From the NCBI RefSeq assembly GCF_046254955.1, contig NZ_JBJXRG010000001.1, positions 372,001-436,000 of the forward strand: a stretch of 64,000 bases of DNA, written 5' to 3'. The DNA comes from Qipengyuania_C sp046254955 (GTDB lineage Bacteria > Pseudomonadota > Alphaproteobacteria > Sphingomonadales > Sphingomonadaceae). The notes under the pieces were generated by a model. It did not search any database, was not told where the DNA came from, and saw only the letters and a list, made by a program, of their open reading frames with translations. The translations under genes and the position numbers were made by a program. This document shows, in pieces, positions 54,305 through 63,149 of this stretch (position 1 is the first letter of the stretch; each line of letters begins with the position of its first letter).

Positions 54305-55527
54305 GCGACAAGCCATCTATCCTGATCCTCGGGCTGAACTATGCCCCCGAAGCAATCGGAATCGGACCCTACACCACCGGGCTAGCAGAGCATCTGGCAG
54401 CACAAGGCCATCGAGTTAAAGTCATTGCAGGCTGGCCTTACTATCCGGAATGGGCGGTCAAAGAAGGTAGTGGCAGCTGGTGGGAAAGCACCTGCGAGAA
54501 CAGTGTGGAGGTGATCCGCTGCCCCCATTACGTTCCCAGCGAGCCAACCCGCTTCAGGCGGCTGCTGCACCATGCAAGTTTCGCGCTTTCGAGCTTGCCC
54601 GTGATGCTGGAAGCAGCCTTCAAGAAACCGCAGATCATTTGCGCTGTGATGCCCTCGCTGATTGCTGCTCCTGTCGCGTGGGTAGCGGCCCGGCTCGCCG
54701 GCGCGAAACTGTGGCTCCATGTCCAGGATTTCGAAGTCGATGCAGCCCTCGCGACCGGTCTAGCCACGGAAAGTTCTATCATCGCCCGCGCCGGTCATTG
54801 GCTAGAGAAAGCGCTTTTCGGAAATGCCGATCTCGTAACCACAATCAGCCCGCAGATGTGCGCTCGCCTCGCTCAAAAGGGAGTCCCGATCGAGCGTATT
54901 GCGGAGATGCGCAACTGGGCCAATCATCTTGATGACATCGGGCGAGCGGACGGGTCGAAGCTGCGCGAGGAATGGAACCTTGGAGGCAAATTCGTGGCGC
55001 TGTATTCGGGCAACATTGCCAATAAGCAAGGTCTCGAAGTGGTGATCGATGCCGCACGCGAACTCAGTGAAACCCACAGCATCGCTTTTGTCATTTGCGG
55101 GAGTGGCCCCAATCTTAAGCGGCTAAAAGACCGGAGCCTCAGGCTAACGAACATCCAGTTTCGCCCGCTGCAGCCACCCGAACGCTTCGCCCAGCTGATG
55201 AAGATGGCCGATTGCCATCTCTTGCCGCAAGTCGCCGGGGCAGCCGACCTCGTCCTGCCCTCAAAACTGGCCAACATGTTGGCTTCAGGAAGGCCGATCA
55301 TAGCCACAGCCAACGCGGATACCGGAATAGCCGATGAAATCGACGGTTGCGGAGAGGTGGTTGCGCCCGGGGATGCTAAGGCATTTGCGGCCGCTATCGC
55401 GGACCTTGCGGGGGATCTTCATTCGGCTCGACGGCTAGGAATGGCTGGCAAAGCAAGAGCCCGGGAGCATTGGGCGCGCAAAGCGATCATGCAGACAACC
55501 GACCGCCTTGTTGCAGGTTTAACGTGA
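54301..55527 (+). CDS. WcaI-family glycosyltransferase
   Basis: The 408-residue GT-B enzyme starts with SILILGLNYAPEAIGIGPYTTGLAEHL, the opening of the WcaI/colanic-acid family. It has WLHVQDFEVDAAL in the middle, YSGNIANKQGLEVVIDAA at the nucleotide-binding half and LPSKLANMLASGRPIIATA near the end. It uses a TTG start overlapping the preceding stop (TTGA), so the two glycosyltransferases are coupled. It adds a sugar to a lipid-linked repeat unit in the cytoplasm. Confidence 0.9.
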   Translation: MSDKPSILILGLNYAPEAIGIGPYTTGLAEHLAAQGHRVKVIAGWPYYPEWAVKEGSGSWWESTCENSVEVIRCPHYVPSEPTRFRRLLHHASFALSSLPVMLEAAFKKPQIICAVMPSLIAAPVAWVAARLAGAKLWLHVQDFEVDAALATGLATESSIIARAGHWLEKALFGNADLVTTISPQMCARLAQKGVPIERIAEMRNWANHLDDIGRADGSKLREEWNLGGKFVALYSGNIANKQGLEVVIDAARELSETHSIAFVICGSGPNLKRLKDRSLRLTNIQFRPLQPPERFAQLMKMADCHLLPQVAGAADLVLPSKLANMLASGRPIIATANADTGIADEIDGCGEVVAPGDAKAFAAAIADLAGDLHSARRLGMAGKARAREHWARKAIMQTTDRLVAGLT

Positions 55528-55537
55528 TGGCGTGCCC

Positions 55538-56917
55538 ATGATCTTGCGCAGGCTCTTTTCGCAACTTGGCTCCGGACTGGTCGGCAATATCAGCGCACTT
55601 TCACTGGCCCTGCTCGTCCAATTGGTGGTTGCGCTCGTCACGATCCCGATCTTCGCGCATCTATGGGGATTGGAGGATTACGGGGTTTGGTTGATACTCT
55701 TCACCATCCCGGCTTATGTCTCGCTAGCCGATTTTGGATTTATCGGTGCCGCTGCAAACGCAATGACCGCCTCTGCCGCACAAGGCGATGACGCATCTGC
55801 TGCTACGATCTATCGCGAACTCACCGGAGCAAACTTCATGCTCGGGCTAGCGGTACTTCTGTTGGTGACGCTCGCACTCGTTCAGGGCGTACCGGGCTGG
55901 CTCGCATTTGCCGATGGAGCGACCGGCGGCTTCACGGCACTGACGGTATTCGCATTGACCGCCTACGCAGTTTTCGCGCTCTGGTCCCGTGCGCTTCTTT
56001 CAGCCCTGCGCGCATCCAGACACTTTGCCAAAGGGGCATATTGCATCGCGGCCACAGCATTGCTCGACGTGATTCTGGCGGCAGGATTTGCGTGGTTCGG
56101 CGGCGGCTTAGCGGGAGCGGCACTCGGCTATGCGTTGGGACAGGCAACGGGCCTCTTCGCAATGCTTGTGTTGACGCGGCATTTTGCGCCCCAATTCCTG
56201 CCGGCCATCTTTACGGCAAGTCTGCGCCATCTGGAAGCGCTTGCTGGCCCGGCAATAGCCCTCATCATCATCGCAGTGGGGCAAGTCATTCTATTGCAGG
56301 GCACAGTGGTCGTCCTCGGGATGGCCGCAGGGGCTGCCGCTGTGCCCGCTTTTACCGCCATGCGAACTCTGGCAAGGCTGGGCGTGCAGGCGGTTGCCGT
56401 GATCAACCAAGCGGTGATGCCCGAGCTCACAATGGCACGCGCACGAATGGACGCCGATAGATCGACCGATCTGGTTGCGTTCAATCTCGGAATTGCTTTG
56501 CTGCTGGTCATTCCGGGCGCCATCGTACTCGCGCTGTTCGGATCCGAAATCGTCGCATTGTGGAGTAACGGCATCATTCAGGCGAGCGCGACGCTGGCTC
56601 TTGTCATGGCTGGGATACTAATAGCTGGCGGCCTTTGGGGAGCGCTGGCGAGTTTCCTTACCGCCATCAACCAGCAGGCGCGTTTTGCTTTGCCACTGCT
56701 GATCGCGTCAACTGCAGGACTGGCTCTTGCATGGCCGCTTTCAACCTCATTCGGCGCCAGCGGCACAGCCATGGCAGTCCTCATGGTGGAGACCCTGATG
56801 CTTATCTGGTCCTTCCGCCAAGCGAAGCGCGCCGGCCTCATCGACCAAAACATTGTCCTGTCATCACCCCGAAAAACATTATCCATGCTGCGAGGTCGGC
56901 TCGCTCCGGCGCGATAG
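55538..56917 (+). CDS. Polysaccharide flippase (Wzx/MOP family)
   Basis: The 459-residue protein has 12 to 14 hydrophobic segments. Its N-terminus, RRLFSQLGSGLVGNISALSLALLVQLV, is typical of O-antigen/exopolysaccharide flippases, followed by WGLEDYGVWLILFTIPAYVSLADFGF. It should flip the lipid-linked repeat unit for the adjacent Wzy-like polymerase. A GTG two codons earlier could also serve as start. Confidence 0.88.
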   Translation: MILRRLFSQLGSGLVGNISALSLALLVQLVVALVTIPIFAHLWGLEDYGVWLILFTIPAYVSLADFGFIGAAANAMTASAAQGDDASAATIYRELTGANFMLGLAVLLLVTLALVQGVPGWLAFADGATGGFTALTVFALTAYAVFALWSRALLSALRASRHFAKGAYCIAATALLDVILAAGFAWFGGGLAGAALGYALGQATGLFAMLVLTRHFAPQFLPAIFTASLRHLEALAGPAIALIIIAVGQVILLQGTVVVLGMAAGAAAVPAFTAMRTLARLGVQAVAVINQAVMPELTMARARMDADRSTDLVAFNLGIALLLVIPGAIVLALFGSEIVALWSNGIIQASATLALVMAGILIAGGLWGALASFLTAINQQARFALPLLIASTAGLALAWPLSTSFGASGTAMAVLMVETLMLIWSFRQAKRAGLIDQNIVLSSPRKTLSMLRGRLAPAR

Positions 56918-56958
56918 GCTGCGGCAGAATCCGTTTTCCTACATTGCCCCGCATCTAT

Positions 56959-56991
56959 AACCAATTTGGTTCCTTTCAGATCAGGAACCAA
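56959..56991 (+). promoter_or_regulatory. Overlapping inverted repeats that enclose the ribosome-binding site
   Basis: AACCAA-T-TTGGTT (56959-56971) overlaps a second inverted repeat, TTGGTTCC (56966-56973) with GGAACCAA (56984-56991). The AGGA ribosome-binding site of the gene at 56994 lies inside the right arm of the second repeat. The layout could be a protein operator, an RNA hairpin that hides the ribosome-binding site, or both. Confidence 0.55.
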
Positions 56992-56993
56992 TC

Positions 56994-57425
56994 ATGCCTC
57001 CCCAAACACCCATTCAATTACCTGCCGGCTTCGCTCCCGCTTTCGCTCTAGGTTATTCCGATGAGAACGGCGACTTCGTCCTCGCAAAAGCCTCCTCTCC
57101 ATTCCCGGTTGCATCCGGAGACCGGACACGGCCAGAGCCGCTCAAAGGAACCACACTGGTTTCCATTCTTGCCGGACCCTTCAGCCCGGTTCCTGGCATT
57201 TCAGTGATGCTCGAACTCAGCGGCAGCTGGAGCGGCACCGTGCAGCTGCGGCGTTCGAGCGATGGCGGTGCAACCATGCATGACGTCACCCTCGCAGGGG
57301 CCCAATGGGGCAACTACGCGGCCAATGCCTGCGAGCCCGTCTGGGAAGAAAGCGAGCCTGGCGCCGAGCTCTATCTCGATATCGCGATCAATTCTGGCAC
57401 GCTGACATACCGGGTGTCGCAATGA
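56994..57425 (+). CDS. Small beta-rich protein of unknown function next to a beta-helix protein
   Basis: The 143-residue product has no signal peptide and many short beta strands; motifs include SVMLELSGSWSGTVQLRRSSDGG and PGAELYLDIAINSGTLTYRV. This style resembles small structural or carbohydrate-facing proteins of phage tails. The ATG at 56994 has AGGA at good spacing. Its stop overlaps the beta-helix gene by four bases, so the two are coupled. It may be a partner or chaperone for the beta-helix protein. No family named. Confidence 0.68.
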   Translation: MPPQTPIQLPAGFAPAFALGYSDENGDFVLAKASSPFPVASGDRTRPEPLKGTTLVSILAGPFSPVPGISVMLELSGSWSGTVQLRRSSDGGATMHDVTLAGAQWGNYAANACEPVWEESEPGAELYLDIAINSGTLTYRVSQ

Positions 57426-59359
57426 GCGCGCTCGCTTTCGCGGCGCTCGCTCGTGCCTCGCAAACGGGCACAGGCGGTACAGGCCTTTTCGCCGATCTGG
57501 CGCAGCAGAAGTTCCCGGCAACAGTGCGCATTGTCTATTCCAGCGGCTACGAGCAGTTCGGGCTGGGTGCAGGCAGCTACATCGCTGACAGTCTGGCCAA
57601 TCCCCAACTGGTATTAGACCATCCGCGCTTCGCCTTCACTGATGCTGGAGGGCGAAGCTTCCGCCTCTTTGCACCCGACGGATCGATCGCAGTCGAGCAA
57701 GGCGGCGCGAAAGGCTCGGCGGATATCAACGACCAGCCATCAATCCAGGCAGCAATCGACTACGCCGCTGCGGTTGGGATCGAGACGGTCGAATTTGCCC
57801 AGCCGCATTACGAGCTATGGGCCACCTTGCGCTCGAGCGCAGCGGGCGATCCGAATGCGAGTGACGGGCATTACCTTGTCATTGGCTCGACGCTCACACT
57901 GAGAGGAAGTGCAGCACAGCGCACGACACTCGATTGCCGCTCGACCACTGGCCGCAACATGGAAGACAATTGGCAGGATGTCGGCGGCGCTGCGTGGCGC
58001 GGCAACGGCATCTTCGTGAAGGGCGATCTTGGCCCAAGCGCGCCAACCAATCTTTCGATCGACTATCTTGGGCTCGAACGCCTGATCTTTCGCGGGAATG
58101 CCGAACGGACGGGAAACTACACTTACCCAGTCGATCCGGTCACCGGCGATGGCTGGGATTTCTCGCACAAGGGCTTTCGCATCCAAGACAGCTTTGTCGG
58201 CGATATCGCCCTGACCGACACCGACTTTATCGGCTGGAAGGGCGAGATGTTTTATATCGTCGGCTACTCGCCCCGCAGCATTCGCGCCGAACGCTGCCGG
58301 ATGGTCACCGGCAATGGCAATGCCTGGAACGTTCAGGCAGATGCCCCGGCGACGATAGTCGATTGCGAATTCGGTGACTGCTACCAGGCTGCCGAAGCCT
58401 TGAGCCAGGCCAACGCGACTTATCGCAACGTGACGTTCCGCGATTGCGACCGTATCTGGATGGTCGGCGGGAGGAATCCGTTACCAGGCTTCCACTATCG
58501 CTGGCCCAATCGCGACACGTCCGCGGCAGGTCCCATTTGCCGGCTGGAAGGATGCGAGCTGCGCAACGTGGGGCAGGCGCTGATCGGTTCTTATGTCCAA
58601 GGCTCGCTAACCACTATCGATAGCCAGATTCTGCTCGATTGCGCGACCTTGTGGGCGATCGAGGATTGCAGGCTGGAGATCGACGCTTGGCTCGACCAGG
58701 GATCATGGGTTGTGCCGTTGGCGGTCAATGGTCCGGCTACTCTCAATACCCCCGTACCGACATCACCGGTCGGTACATTCCAGCAAGCGGTCCGGAATTC
58801 TCACATGACATTGCGATGCCATCGCACCGCCGAGGCGGCAGCGAATGACCGTCACTGGGCTGGACCGCAATGGAACGGACATCTCGAATCGAATTGCTCG
58901 ATCACTGTCGAGTTTGGCGAACAATCGGTCGACAACCCGGTGCGCACAGCGGACAATCCGCCGGTCAGCTTCCCGCTCATCGTTCATGACCAAGTCGTCA
59001 CCACCCAGCTCTTCGGCGCGAGCTCCTCACTCTGGCATGGGAGCGTAGCAGCTAGCGGAATTTTTACTCCGCGAGCAGCGCTGTGCGCAACAGGCGTAGA
59101 TGACGAGGCGACCTATGACCTGCACCTCCCGACCGCGCCCACTTCAGGAGCGAGTTTCGGCTATGGCGAAGGGCAGGTGATCCGCATTTACAAGCGCGGC
59201 GATGCCGGGGCCCTTCGCTTCGTACGTGGCAGCGATCCGAGCTTCGTAGTTCGGCAAACCCGCGTGCTTGATGCCAATTTCGACTGGATAGAATTCCGTT
59301 GGAACAATCACGGCAACCGCTGGGAAGAGCACGGCTTCTGGACGAGCGCAGCCGTGTGA
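57422..59359 (+). CDS. Right-handed beta-helix (pectate-lyase/tailspike-like) protein
   Basis: The 645-residue protein contains GSADINDQPSIQAAIDYAAAVG, the opening of the pectate-lyase-superfamily domain shared by tailspikes. A long region of short repeated strand-turn units follows from about residue 120 to 450 (for example CRMVTGN and CEFGDCYQAAE), and then a compact C-terminal domain. There is no obvious signal peptide. Such proteins bind or cleave polysaccharides, and its place in an exopolysaccharide locus suggests a lyase or hydrolase for the cell's own polymer. The ATG overlaps the preceding gene. A hairpin terminator follows. Confidence 0.82.
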   Translation: MSALAFAALARASQTGTGGTGLFADLAQQKFPATVRIVYSSGYEQFGLGAGSYIADSLANPQLVLDHPRFAFTDAGGRSFRLFAPDGSIAVEQGGAKGSADINDQPSIQAAIDYAAAVGIETVEFAQPHYELWATLRSSAAGDPNASDGHYLVIGSTLTLRGSAAQRTTLDCRSTTGRNMEDNWQDVGGAAWRGNGIFVKGDLGPSAPTNLSIDYLGLERLIFRGNAERTGNYTYPVDPVTGDGWDFSHKGFRIQDSFVGDIALTDTDFIGWKGEMFYIVGYSPRSIRAERCRMVTGNGNAWNVQADAPATIVDCEFGDCYQAAEALSQANATYRNVTFRDCDRIWMVGGRNPLPGFHYRWPNRDTSAAGPICRLEGCELRNVGQALIGSYVQGSLTTIDSQILLDCATLWAIEDCRLEIDAWLDQGSWVVPLAVNGPATLNTPVPTSPVGTFQQAVRNSHMTLRCHRTAEAAANDRHWAGPQWNGHLESNCSITVEFGEQSVDNPVRTADNPPVSFPLIVHDQVVTTQLFGASSSLWHGSVAASGIFTPRAALCATGVDDEATYDLHLPTAPTSGASFGYGEGQVIRIYKRGDAGALRFVRGSDPSFVVRQTRVLDANFDWIEFRWNNHGNRWEEHGFWTSAAV

Positions 59360-59366
59360 ACCTGCG

Positions 59367-59401
59367 GGCCTGGAGCAGTCGTTCTAGTGCTGCTCCAGGC
59401 C
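59367..59401. terminator. Perfect 12-base-pair hairpin between convergent genes
   Basis: GGCCTGGAGCAG (59367-59378) pairs without mismatch with CTGCTCCAGGCC (59390-59401) around an 11-base loop. It follows the beta-helix gene and overlaps the last codons of the convergent glycosyltransferase gene, so it can act on both transcripts. No T-run is visible on the plus side. Confidence 0.75.
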
Positions 59402-60502
59402 AGCCAGTTGGACGACCGATGCGGCGAAATGACGCGCATCTGCCTTGCCCGCCGCAGCAGATGCGGCATCCGACCAGACCTTCCATTCCGCTTCGCCGCA
59501 ATCCAGCTCACGCATCGCTTGTTCGATTCCTGCCACATTCTGCGGATCGATCAGGACTGCTCCGTTCCCATTTGTGACCGGCAAATCGACCACTCCTGCG
59601 CGCGTGCTTACGATCACGGGTAGCCCCTGAGCAAGTGCTTCGATTACCACCAGGCCGTAAGTCTCGCTCATACTTGGCAGCAGCAAGGCAAGGGCCTGCC
59701 GCATCGAAGCAGCAACTTCGGCGCGTGAGCGCGATCCGCACCACTCGATCGCATCCGAGATGCTCAATCGCCGAGCCTGTGCCTGAAGACGATCTCCTTC
59801 CGGGCCTTCTCCAATGACCGAAAGTCTGCGCTTCCCTCCCGACTTGCGATAACGCGAGTACGCTTCCAGCGCCACGCTGAGATTCTTTTCCGGGATCAAG
59901 CGGGCTACAATCAGGAAGGGCCGAGCAGAGAACTTGGACGCCGCCATTCCCGCGGTCAACACACGGAGCGATGCAATATCGAGGGTGTTGTAGTGCGAAG
60001 CGATATGTTCCGCCGCGACACCGAGCGAACGCACGTATCGCGCCGAACGCTCACCCGCCACCAATGCACCATGATAGGGCGAAAGCATGATGCGTTTGGG
60101 AATATCCAGCAGCCGATTGCGAACGCGATCATCCGTTTTGCTGTCAATCATTGTGAAGACAGCCTTACCCGTGGCACTTAACTTCCGTGCTGCGTGAAAA
60201 ACGGCAGGCTCGTTGTAATGGCAAAGGAATACGGCGTCGCTTCGCCGGCAGGAATCAGCAATCCTTCGTGAAAGTTCGAATGTTGATACCGAAGCGCGAT
60301 CGGGCGCAAGCGAGATGACTTTGTATGCAGCCGGCGAAGGTCCCTCCTCCCATTTATACACCGCTGAACGCGCAAACAGCTCAACCGCCGTGACGCCGTG
60401 TCCGGCGTTAGCGACAGCCCTCAATCGGTCATGATGGCTGGGCCCGATGCTCTCCCACAGGAAAGCGAAATTCTTGCCGCTTGAAGATCTGCGCCCACTC
60501 AC
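59384..60502 (-). CDS. Glycosyltransferase family 4 protein
   Basis: The protein of about 372 residues is a GT-B glycosyltransferase: a conserved FLIVARLIPEKNLSVALEAY begins the nucleotide-sugar domain. ALLLPSMSETYGLVVIEALAQGLPVIVS is the classic family-4 donor site with the EX7E glutamates. The first clear start is a GTG at about 60502; an upstream TTG at 60538 is also open. It runs opposite to the rest of the locus, so it is transcribed separately. Donor and acceptor are unknown. Confidence 0.87.
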   Translation of the reverse strand: MSGRRSSSGKNFAFLWESIGPSHHDRLRAVANAGHGVTAVELFARSAVYKWEEGPSPAAYKVISLAPDRASVSTFELSRRIADSCRRSDAVFLCHYNEPAVFHAARKLSATGKAVFTMIDSKTDDRVRNRLLDIPKRIMLSPYHGALVAGERSARYVRSLGVAAEHIASHYNTLDIASLRVLTAGMAASKFSARPFLIVARLIPEKNLSVALEAYSRYRKSGGKRRLSVIGEGPEGDRLQAQARRLSISDAIEWCGSRSRAEVAASMRQALALLLPSMSETYGLVVIEALAQGLPVIVSTRAGVVDLPVTNGNGAVLIDPQNVAGIEQAMRELDCGEAEWKVWSDAASAAAGKADARHFAASVVQLAGLEQH

Positions 60503-60631
60503 GACGCGGGTTCTAGGCAGTCGACATGGCCACGCCAAGCGCCTTGCGTCGGGGAATTTCCGCGCGCCGCCCTATCGCCGCCAAGCCAATACATTATAGT
60601 TCGTCGCAGTATCGAGGGATCGAGCGAGGCA

Positions 60632-62047
60632 ATGGTCGTTTACGACATTCTTCTGGTAACTGGCGTGCTGCTCTTCAGCGGCATTAGCTGGCTATACCTG
60701 CGCCATCCCGCAGCGTCCTTCTATCATCCGCTGACCATGTATCTGGCGATGCATGGCATCGTATTCACAATTCGTCCGATCCTGTCGCGGATATTCGACT
60801 ACCAAGCGCTTTACATTTCGACCCAGTTCGAACCATCCCTGGCCGACAAGATCACCGTACTCGTGGCTGCCAATCTTGCGCTGGTGGTGTTTGCCGCGGT
60901 TAGCCTATGGATCGCCTCGCGCCCGGTTACATACCCGAAGAATATCGGTGACATTCACCGCGAGCACTTATGGGTGCCGTTTCTCGTTGTTGCCGCCCTG
61001 GTAGCGCCGATCGCGCTCTATTCTGCCGTGACCGAATGGATCGAGGTGGCAACCGATGCATCCACCATGACCGTCGATCGCTATACCGGTGTGAATTATA
61101 ACACGGCCAACAATGGCTGGCTTACCAGTTCGCAACTGGCGCTGGTACCACTTGTCTCGATCTTCGCCTGGCTGACGCGCTTTCGCTGGTACTCGTTCAT
61201 CCCTTTCGCGCTGTTCTTCATCATGCGCGCTGGCACAGGAGGCCGCGGCCCGATCATCATTGCAACCGCTGCGATCATCATCCTTTTCCTGCTCGACAGG
61301 CGGCGGCAATGGCCTGAATGGCGCAGCGCAATGCTGATCGTGCTTGCCGCGTTTGCATTCAACGCCATCGTGGCTGACCGCGGCAAGGCCGTGCGCGAGA
61401 TGTTCATCGAAGACGATGCCTACGAAGCCGTGCGCGCCGATGAGACCAAGCCGTTCGAGCACATGGACTTCGCCAATCTCGAATATTTCGAGTTCGCGGT
61501 CTACGCGGTGCCGCAGCGCAGCGGGACCCACGACTACTTCCTACACAACCTGCAGATCTTCACCGAACCAATTCCCCGGATCTGGTGGAACGAGAAACCG
61601 CTTGGACCCCCGATCGCGATGTATGACCTGCCCGATTACGGGCGGCCTTACGGATTCACTTACTCTATCGCAGGTATCGGCTGGCTGGCCTGGGGATGGC
61701 CAGGCGTGGCGATACAGGCCGCCATATTCGCCCTGTTGTTCAGCTGGTTCCACAGGCGGATGGCCAATCGGCCCGCTTCGCCTGTATTCACGTTGGTGTT
61801 CGCGGTGATGATAGCCTCAGCAGTCGTATCGTTTCGCGACGGCACATTGCTGACCGTGGTCCGGGTGTTGCCATTCTATATTGGACCGGTCTTCTGCATG
61901 TGGGCGCTCACATTTGTCCTCGCCCATCGCTTCCCCAGTTCACCTCTTGCGATGCGGCGCGCAAGAGCCGAGGCCGCGCAGGTGCGCCACAATTCGCCAG
62001 CCGAACGTCGAAAGTCGCTGGCAGCATTGGCTGCGGCGCCTCGATAA
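60632..62047 (+). CDS. O-antigen/exopolysaccharide polymerase-like membrane protein (Wzy type)
   Basis: The 471-residue protein has about ten to twelve hydrophobic helices and a large loop near residues 260-330 (FEHMDFANLEYFEFAVYAVPQRSG, then PIPRIWWNEKPLGPPIAMYD), as in Wzy-type polymerases. It would join repeat units on the periplasmic side. The gene follows a short AT-rich gap with TATAGT-like sequence and a GAGGCA site before the ATG. The Arg-rich C-terminal tail is cytoplasmic. Confidence 0.82.
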   Translation: MVVYDILLVTGVLLFSGISWLYLRHPAASFYHPLTMYLAMHGIVFTIRPILSRIFDYQALYISTQFEPSLADKITVLVAANLALVVFAAVSLWIASRPVTYPKNIGDIHREHLWVPFLVVAALVAPIALYSAVTEWIEVATDASTMTVDRYTGVNYNTANNGWLTSSQLALVPLVSIFAWLTRFRWYSFIPFALFFIMRAGTGGRGPIIIATAAIIILFLLDRRRQWPEWRSAMLIVLAAFAFNAIVADRGKAVREMFIEDDAYEAVRADETKPFEHMDFANLEYFEFAVYAVPQRSGTHDYFLHNLQIFTEPIPRIWWNEKPLGPPIAMYDLPDYGRPYGFTYSIAGIGWLAWGWPGVAIQAAIFALLFSWFHRRMANRPASPVFTLVFAVMIASAVVSFRDGTLLTVVRVLPFYIGPVFCMWALTFVLAHRFPSSPLAMRRARAEAAQVRHNSPAERRKSLAALAAAPR

Positions 62048-62065
62048 ACGGATATCCAGCGCATC

Positions 62066-62896
62066 ATGTTCCACATCATCGCCAGCACTGGCCGCACCGC
62101 AACAACCTATATCGCCGCGGGATTAAACCAGGTCGATGGAGTGGTTGCCTGCCATGAGGGCTATGTTGGTTCCGATCACGAAGGCGAACCGATCCTCCCG
62201 CTGATCAATCTAGAGAACAATCTTGCCTTCCAGATTCGCGCCAAGGCAGCCGACGTGGTGGCACAGAAACGCAACGCCGAGGCCATTGGGGCCGCTCTGA
62301 AGCTCGCCCAGGCCGATACGCTGGTTGACGTCGCCTACTACAATCCCACCATTGCCGAAGCACTGCTTGAAGCGCATCCGTCGCTCGAAATGGTGGGAAT
62401 AGTCCGCGAACCCGAAGGATTCGTGCGGTCGGCAACGCAATTGGAGGGCGAGGATCCGATGCCTGTCGGCTGGCCGCATCCGGACAAAGAACTGACCGAC
62501 CGCGAGAAGTTCATTTCCTTCGGCCGGATCAGGCCCGGCCGCAAATCGCCAGAATGGGCTGAATGGAAGCAATGGAGCGCCATTCGCCGCAATATCTGGC
62601 TGTGGAGGGAGACCAATCGGTTGCTGTTCGAGGCAGAGGCTCGCTTCCCGGAAAGGGTCACTCTGATCGACTTCAGCCTACTCAAGGAGGATGAATCCCG
62701 CTTCTGGCAACAGATTTTCGGCACCTTTGGCCTGCCATCTAAGCATTTTGTTAACCATGATGCCCTTAGTGCATTTCGCAACCGCAAACCGGGGGGAGCG
62801 CAAGTCGGCAAGGCCGATGGCTGGACCCTCGAGGAGCGGGAGGCGCTCAACGCAGCGATAGCGGAATATACGGGGTTCAAGGGCAATGGAACTTAG
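62066..62896 (+). CDS. Sulfotransferase-like protein
   Basis: The 276-residue protein begins MFHIIASTGRTATTYIAAGLN. The S-T-G-R-T-A-T-T stretch matches the 5'-phosphosulfate loop of PAPS-dependent sulfotransferases, and VGIVREPEGFVRS matches the 3'-phosphate motif region. The C-terminal WTLEEREALNAAIAEYTGF also resembles that fold. It is expected to transfer sulfate from PAPS to a sugar of the polymer. Its end overlaps the acyl carrier protein gene by 11 bases, which links the two. Confidence 0.8.
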   Translation: MFHIIASTGRTATTYIAAGLNQVDGVVACHEGYVGSDHEGEPILPLINLENNLAFQIRAKAADVVAQKRNAEAIGAALKLAQADTLVDVAYYNPTIAEALLEAHPSLEMVGIVREPEGFVRSATQLEGEDPMPVGWPHPDKELTDREKFISFGRIRPGRKSPEWAEWKQWSAIRRNIWLWRETNRLLFEAEARFPERVTLIDFSLLKEDESRFWQQIFGTFGLPSKHFVNHDALSAFRNRKPGGAQVGKADGWTLEEREALNAAIAEYTGFKGNGT

Positions 62897-63149
62897 CAAG
62901 ATATCGATGGAGAATGTGTGCGCAGTGATCGAAGGCGCGCTGGTAACGGCCAACAGCGGAAAGCCGCTCTCGACAAAAGTCGATGAGACATCTTCGATGG
63001 GCACGCCCAAGGAATGGGATTCGCTCGCCTTCGTAGTCGTCTACAATGCCATCGCGGAAGAATTCGGCATCGAGCTTGAAGACGATGACGCGATCCACCT
63101 CACCAGCGTCCAGGCCACACATGAACTCCTCCAAGAGATTGCGGGATGA
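62886..63149 (+). CDS. Acyl carrier protein-like protein
   Basis: The 87-residue protein has the carrier-protein pattern: an acidic helix bundle with EWDSLAFVVVYNAI, where DSL carries the phosphopantetheine serine, and EEFGIELEDDDA after it. The overlap with the sulfotransferase gene and the four-base overlap with the adenylation gene show co-translation. It probably carries an acyl or aminoacyl group activated by the next enzyme. Confidence 0.87.
   Translation: MELSKISMENVCAVIEGALVTANSGKPLSTKVDETSSMGTPKEWDSLAFVVVYNAIAEEFGIELEDDDAIHLTSVQATHELLQEIAG

Noticed and set aside
56994..59359. A prophage remnant
   Set aside because: The two proteins look tail-like, but no integrase, capsid, terminase, lysis genes or attachment repeats were seen and both sides are exopolysaccharide genes.
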